Source: Methylobacteriaceae bacterium (GTDB lineage Bacteria > Pseudomonadota > Alphaproteobacteria > Rhizobiales > Beijerinckiaceae). Taken from it: 32,979 nucleotides of DNA. This document shows, piece by piece, positions 30,923 through 32,979 of the stretch; within the stretch, counting starts at the first letter, position 1, and every line of letters begins with the position of its first letter. The notes beneath the pieces are model-generated. The model saw nothing but the letters and a program-made list of their open reading frames with translations, searched no databases and was not told the DNA's origin. The stretch lies in assembly GCA_947444195.1 (NCBI GenBank), contig CANEZL010000050.1, positions 1 through 32,979 on the forward strand. The letters are read 5' to 3'. Made by a program: the position numbers and the translations under genes.

Positions 30923-31666
30923 CTATCCGGCGGTCTCGGCGATCCGCGGGGGCGACGCGCACCGATCGGCCGGGCCGCGTCCTTCGGCGACATCGGACAT
31001 CCAGTGATCGAGCAGGCGCGCGCCGAACGCGTCGTTGCCGTGGACGTCGTCTGCCGGATCCGAGGGCAGGAATTCCGGCTTGAGACGCCCGTCCGCTCCG
31101 AGCGACCACGGCCTGTGGTCGATCACCCGGACACCGGTCTCGCCGACCGCCTCGGCGATCAGCGTTTCGAGGGCCAGGAAGACGCGCGGCACGGAAGCGG
31201 TCGTCAGGTTGGGCGTCCGGCGCGGTGGGAGTGCCGTGTAGACCTCATGCCCCATGGCAACGAGGTCCCGGTTGAATTGCAGGGCGCCGGGAATCATCGC
31301 CCGCACGGTCTCCGCGAAGACGGCCCGGCTCAGGAACTGGCCGTCCGCCTCCGGGTCGAGCGCGTAGGGCGACCAGAACGCACCGCGCGACAGGTAGTGG
31401 AAGTTCATGCCGAACAGACAGAGGATCGGCATGCGCAGATCGGACAGGCAGGCGGCCCCCGCCTCGGCGAGGAAGCGGCGATAGGTATCCTCGACGGCTT
31501 CGCGGGCGAAGACGATGTCGGGTCGTCCGCTCGAATGGGGCTGCACGGCGTGGAAGCGGACGTTCAGATACCGACCCGCGTCGAACCGGCCACCGAAGAC
31601 CCGGATACCGGCGGTCTCGGCGGCGCGCTTGATCGGCTTGGCGTGCGAATCGCCGAAGATGAACAT
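30923..31666 (-). CDS. Putative SGNH-type hydrolase or acyltransferase-like protein, coupled to a GSCFA gene
   Basis: A 247-aa product. The N-terminus FIFGDSHAKPIKRA resembles the GDS-type nucleophile block of SGNH/GDSL enzymes (candidate serine in GDSH), and near residue 210 DDVHGNDAFGARLLDHW could supply the Asp-x-x-His of the triad. Central blocks such as LCLFGMNFHYLSRGAFWSP are unassigned. Such folds act as esterases or O-acetyltransferases on polysaccharides, but the substrate is unknown and this is inference from short motifs. The ATG shares one base with the upstream GSCFA stop (TGATG), so the genes are coupled. The TAG stop lies 6 bases from the dxr stop on the other strand, leaving no room for a terminator. 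Confidence 0.7.
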   Translation of the reverse strand: MFIFGDSHAKPIKRAAETAGIRVFGGRFDAGRYLNVRFHAVQPHSSGRPDIVFAREAVEDTYRRFLAEAGAACLSDLRMPILCLFGMNFHYLSRGAFWSPYALDPEADGQFLSRAVFAETVRAMIPGALQFNRDLVAMGHEVYTALPPRRTPNLTTASVPRVFLALETLIAEAVGETGVRVIDHRPWSLGADGRLKPEFLPSDPADDVHGNDAFGARLLDHWMSDVAEGRGPADRCASPPRIAETAG

Positions 31667-32706
31667 CACAGCCTCGCGAACTGGTCGAGAAGTTCCTCGT
31701 CGCAGAGCGGGTCCATGTCGGTCGGCTCCGTTGCGGGCAGCGCGACCCGATCGCGTCCGTCATGCTCGATTGCTGTGAAGAACCGGTCCATCACGAAGTC
31801 GATCCCATGCTTGGTTACGGCGCGCAGGTTCGGCGCGTAGAACATGCCTCGAAATGGAGGGCCAGTCACCATTTCGTACGATGGGAAGTAATCGCAGAAC
31901 GTGTGCTGAGCCGCCAGTTCCCCGGCGGCTGCACGCAGCACCGACTTCGTGTGCAGCATCGCCACAAGGACATGATGATCGGATGCGGTCGCCGTGATCG
32001 GCACTGGCGATACCGTGAGCAGAATCTTGAGATCGGGGTTGAAGCGCCGTATGCGCTCGAACACGATGTTCATGTCGCCGAGGATCTCGCCGACGGTCTG
32101 ATTGTGGAAACGATGCCGTTCGGGATCAAACGCATCTTCCACGATGCTTGGTGAGGACTGGTACTCGTAGTCCTCGATTGCATTCCGCCAGCACTCCGTC
32201 AGCCCCAGTGTGAACACCAGCATGTCCGCCTCAGCGAGAGCATCGCGGAAGCAGGCGATTGTCGTCGCACGGGATCGGACGAGTTCCTCGGGGGAGTGGA
32301 AACCGTTCGGCTCAATGGTAGGCCGGAACGGATCGAAGTAACGGTCCCGATTCGCCCACATCTCCAGCGGCGCCGGCTCCCGGTCGATTGACCACCCAAT
32401 CCACTGGCGCAACTGACGCGCCGTGTAGATGTTACCTGTTCGCGTCGAGAATAGATCGTAGCCGTAGAGCCTGCGTACCTCCGGCGATAGCGAGGCCGGA
32501 GCCGGCTCCCGGCAGATCCAAGAACTGCCACGAACGCGCAGTGCTTGGCCGAATTGCTGGGCGAAACATGAGCCAGCCGTCACGATACGTGTCTGCGGTC
32601 CCAAAGGCCATCTCGGCTTCCAGAGCGGTCCTATCTCAGTAGCGGGCACCTCAGCGACGGCGGTTCGCCAGAACGCCTCGCCAGGACGATTTTTGTAAGG
32701 GTTCAA
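31666..32706 (-). CDS. GSCFA-domain protein
   Basis: A member of the GSCFA family, named for a conserved motif visible here as RIVTAGSCFAQQFGQAL. Further blocks typical of the family are TLGLTECWRN, VGEILGDMNIVFERIRRFNP and ILLTVSPVPITATASDHHV. The fold is thought to be SGNH-related, and members are often found with surface-polysaccharide genes; activity is unproven. The start is uncertain. I chose a TTG at 32706 because it gives NPYKNRPGEAFWRTAVA, like other family N-termini, and 346 aa; the frame is open to another TTG at 32826, with an unlikely leader. A weak TTGGAC/TAACCG pair (32770-32742) could be its promoter. The gene is visibly A/T-richer than the housekeeping genes, suggesting transfer. 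Confidence 0.82.
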   Translation of the reverse strand: MNPYKNRPGEAFWRTAVAEVPATEIGPLWKPRWPLGPQTRIVTAGSCFAQQFGQALRVRGSSWICREPAPASLSPEVRRLYGYDLFSTRTGNIYTARQLRQWIGWSIDREPAPLEMWANRDRYFDPFRPTIEPNGFHSPEELVRSRATTIACFRDALAEADMLVFTLGLTECWRNAIEDYEYQSSPSIVEDAFDPERHRFHNQTVGEILGDMNIVFERIRRFNPDLKILLTVSPVPITATASDHHVLVAMLHTKSVLRAAAGELAAQHTFCDYFPSYEMVTGPPFRGMFYAPNLRAVTKHGIDFVMDRFFTAIEHDGRDRVALPATEPTDMDPLCDEELLDQFARL

Positions 32707-32744
32707 GCACGTCTCACGAGAATGCGAGGGTCGGTTGAACACGG

Positions 32745-32979
32745 TTATCGCAGGTGTGGCAGAAGTCCAAGAATGCTGGCCCGCTGCTCTGAGAGGCACG
32801 AATTTGCTGAGTTGTGGCGTCGGCAAGGACGCTCGGTGCCGTGAAACCGGTAGGGCTTCCGGATATGGTCTGCGCAGATGGTTTTGCGCAGGTCCAGCAG
32901 GTCGGCCTTCTGCGTCCCCTTGTCGAGGGCGAAGACCGCATCGACATCGGCGAGCATGCGCACGGCCTGGAGCGTCAGG
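32745..32979 (-). CDS. Partial gene at the right edge, possibly truncated or frameshifted
   Basis: An open frame enters from beyond the window and ends at 32745. The incoming part (MLADVDAVFALDKGTQKADL then LLDLRKTICADHIRKPYRFH) has good codon bias and looks like real protein. After about 32835 the composition changes and the tail (RPCRRHNSANSCLSEQR) looks like out-of-frame reading. From that point another - strand frame reads more naturally (GFTAPSVLADATTQQIRASQ) to a stop at 32714. So this may be a frameshifted or truncated gene. I do not recognise the family. Confidence 0.45.
   Translation of the reverse strand, partial: LTLQAVRMLADVDAVFALDKGTQKADLLDLRKTICADHIRKPYRFHGTERPCRRHNSANSCLSEQRASILGLLPHLR

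Overview
The window is very GC-rich, densely coded chromosomal DNA from an alphaproteobacterium. Family content, gene order and RIME-like palindromic repeats point to the Hyphomicrobiales (Rhizobiales), most likely Methylobacterium or a close relative. The genus is inferred from remembered family resemblance, not from a search. No rRNA, tRNA, CRISPR array, transposase or prophage gene is visible.

Layout. 1-7.3 kb: a membrane-anchored M23 cell-wall peptidase and a LOV-domain (blue-light) histidine kinase on the + strand. Facing them on the - strand are gluQ, a cysteine-rich membrane peptide gene coupled to it, and a hybrid sensor kinase. 7.6-10.8 kb: trpA-accD-folC on +, without trpB. 11.3-14.4 kb: an Omp25/RopB-like porin with a strong terminator, trxA on -, and a secreted PQQ-type aldose dehydrogenase on +. 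14.6-24.5 kb: a long - strand operon tsaE/amgK fusion - murU - [95-aa protein + PIN domain protein] - addB - addA, which joins tRNA t6A synthesis, peptidoglycan sugar recycling and double-strand-break repair. 24.7-27.0 kb: a DoxX protein (+), then a lipid kinase-metallophosphoesterase pair (-). 27.2-30.9 kb: pyrH-frr-cdsA-dxr (+), lacking uppS between frr and cdsA and rseP/bamA after dxr. 30.9-33.0 kb: a coupled GSCFA/SGNH pair (-), more A/T-rich in its GSCFA half, and a partial gene at the right edge.

The most notable structure is a dispersed two-hairpin palindromic repeat of about 100 bp. There are three clear full copies plus one diverged full-length copy. There is also a head-to-head half copy, and a solo 44-bp hairpin inside the N-terminal coding sequence of addA. 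The distal hairpins share the loop pattern CCGGnnTCCnC. At three of the four full copies the TAG stop codon of the neighbouring gene lies at the edge of the repeat, and one copy ends two convergent genes.

The best candidate for an undescribed system is the two-gene module at 21338-22093. It encodes a 95-aa alpha/beta protein of unknown function and, with no gap, a PIN-domain putative RNase. The module is A/T-richer than its surroundings and sits in an otherwise conserved operon. It has its own promoter candidate, with a 7-bp direct repeat of 11-bp period between the -35 and -10. This looks like a toxin-antitoxin-type cassette whose partner is not one of the familiar DNA-binding antitoxins.
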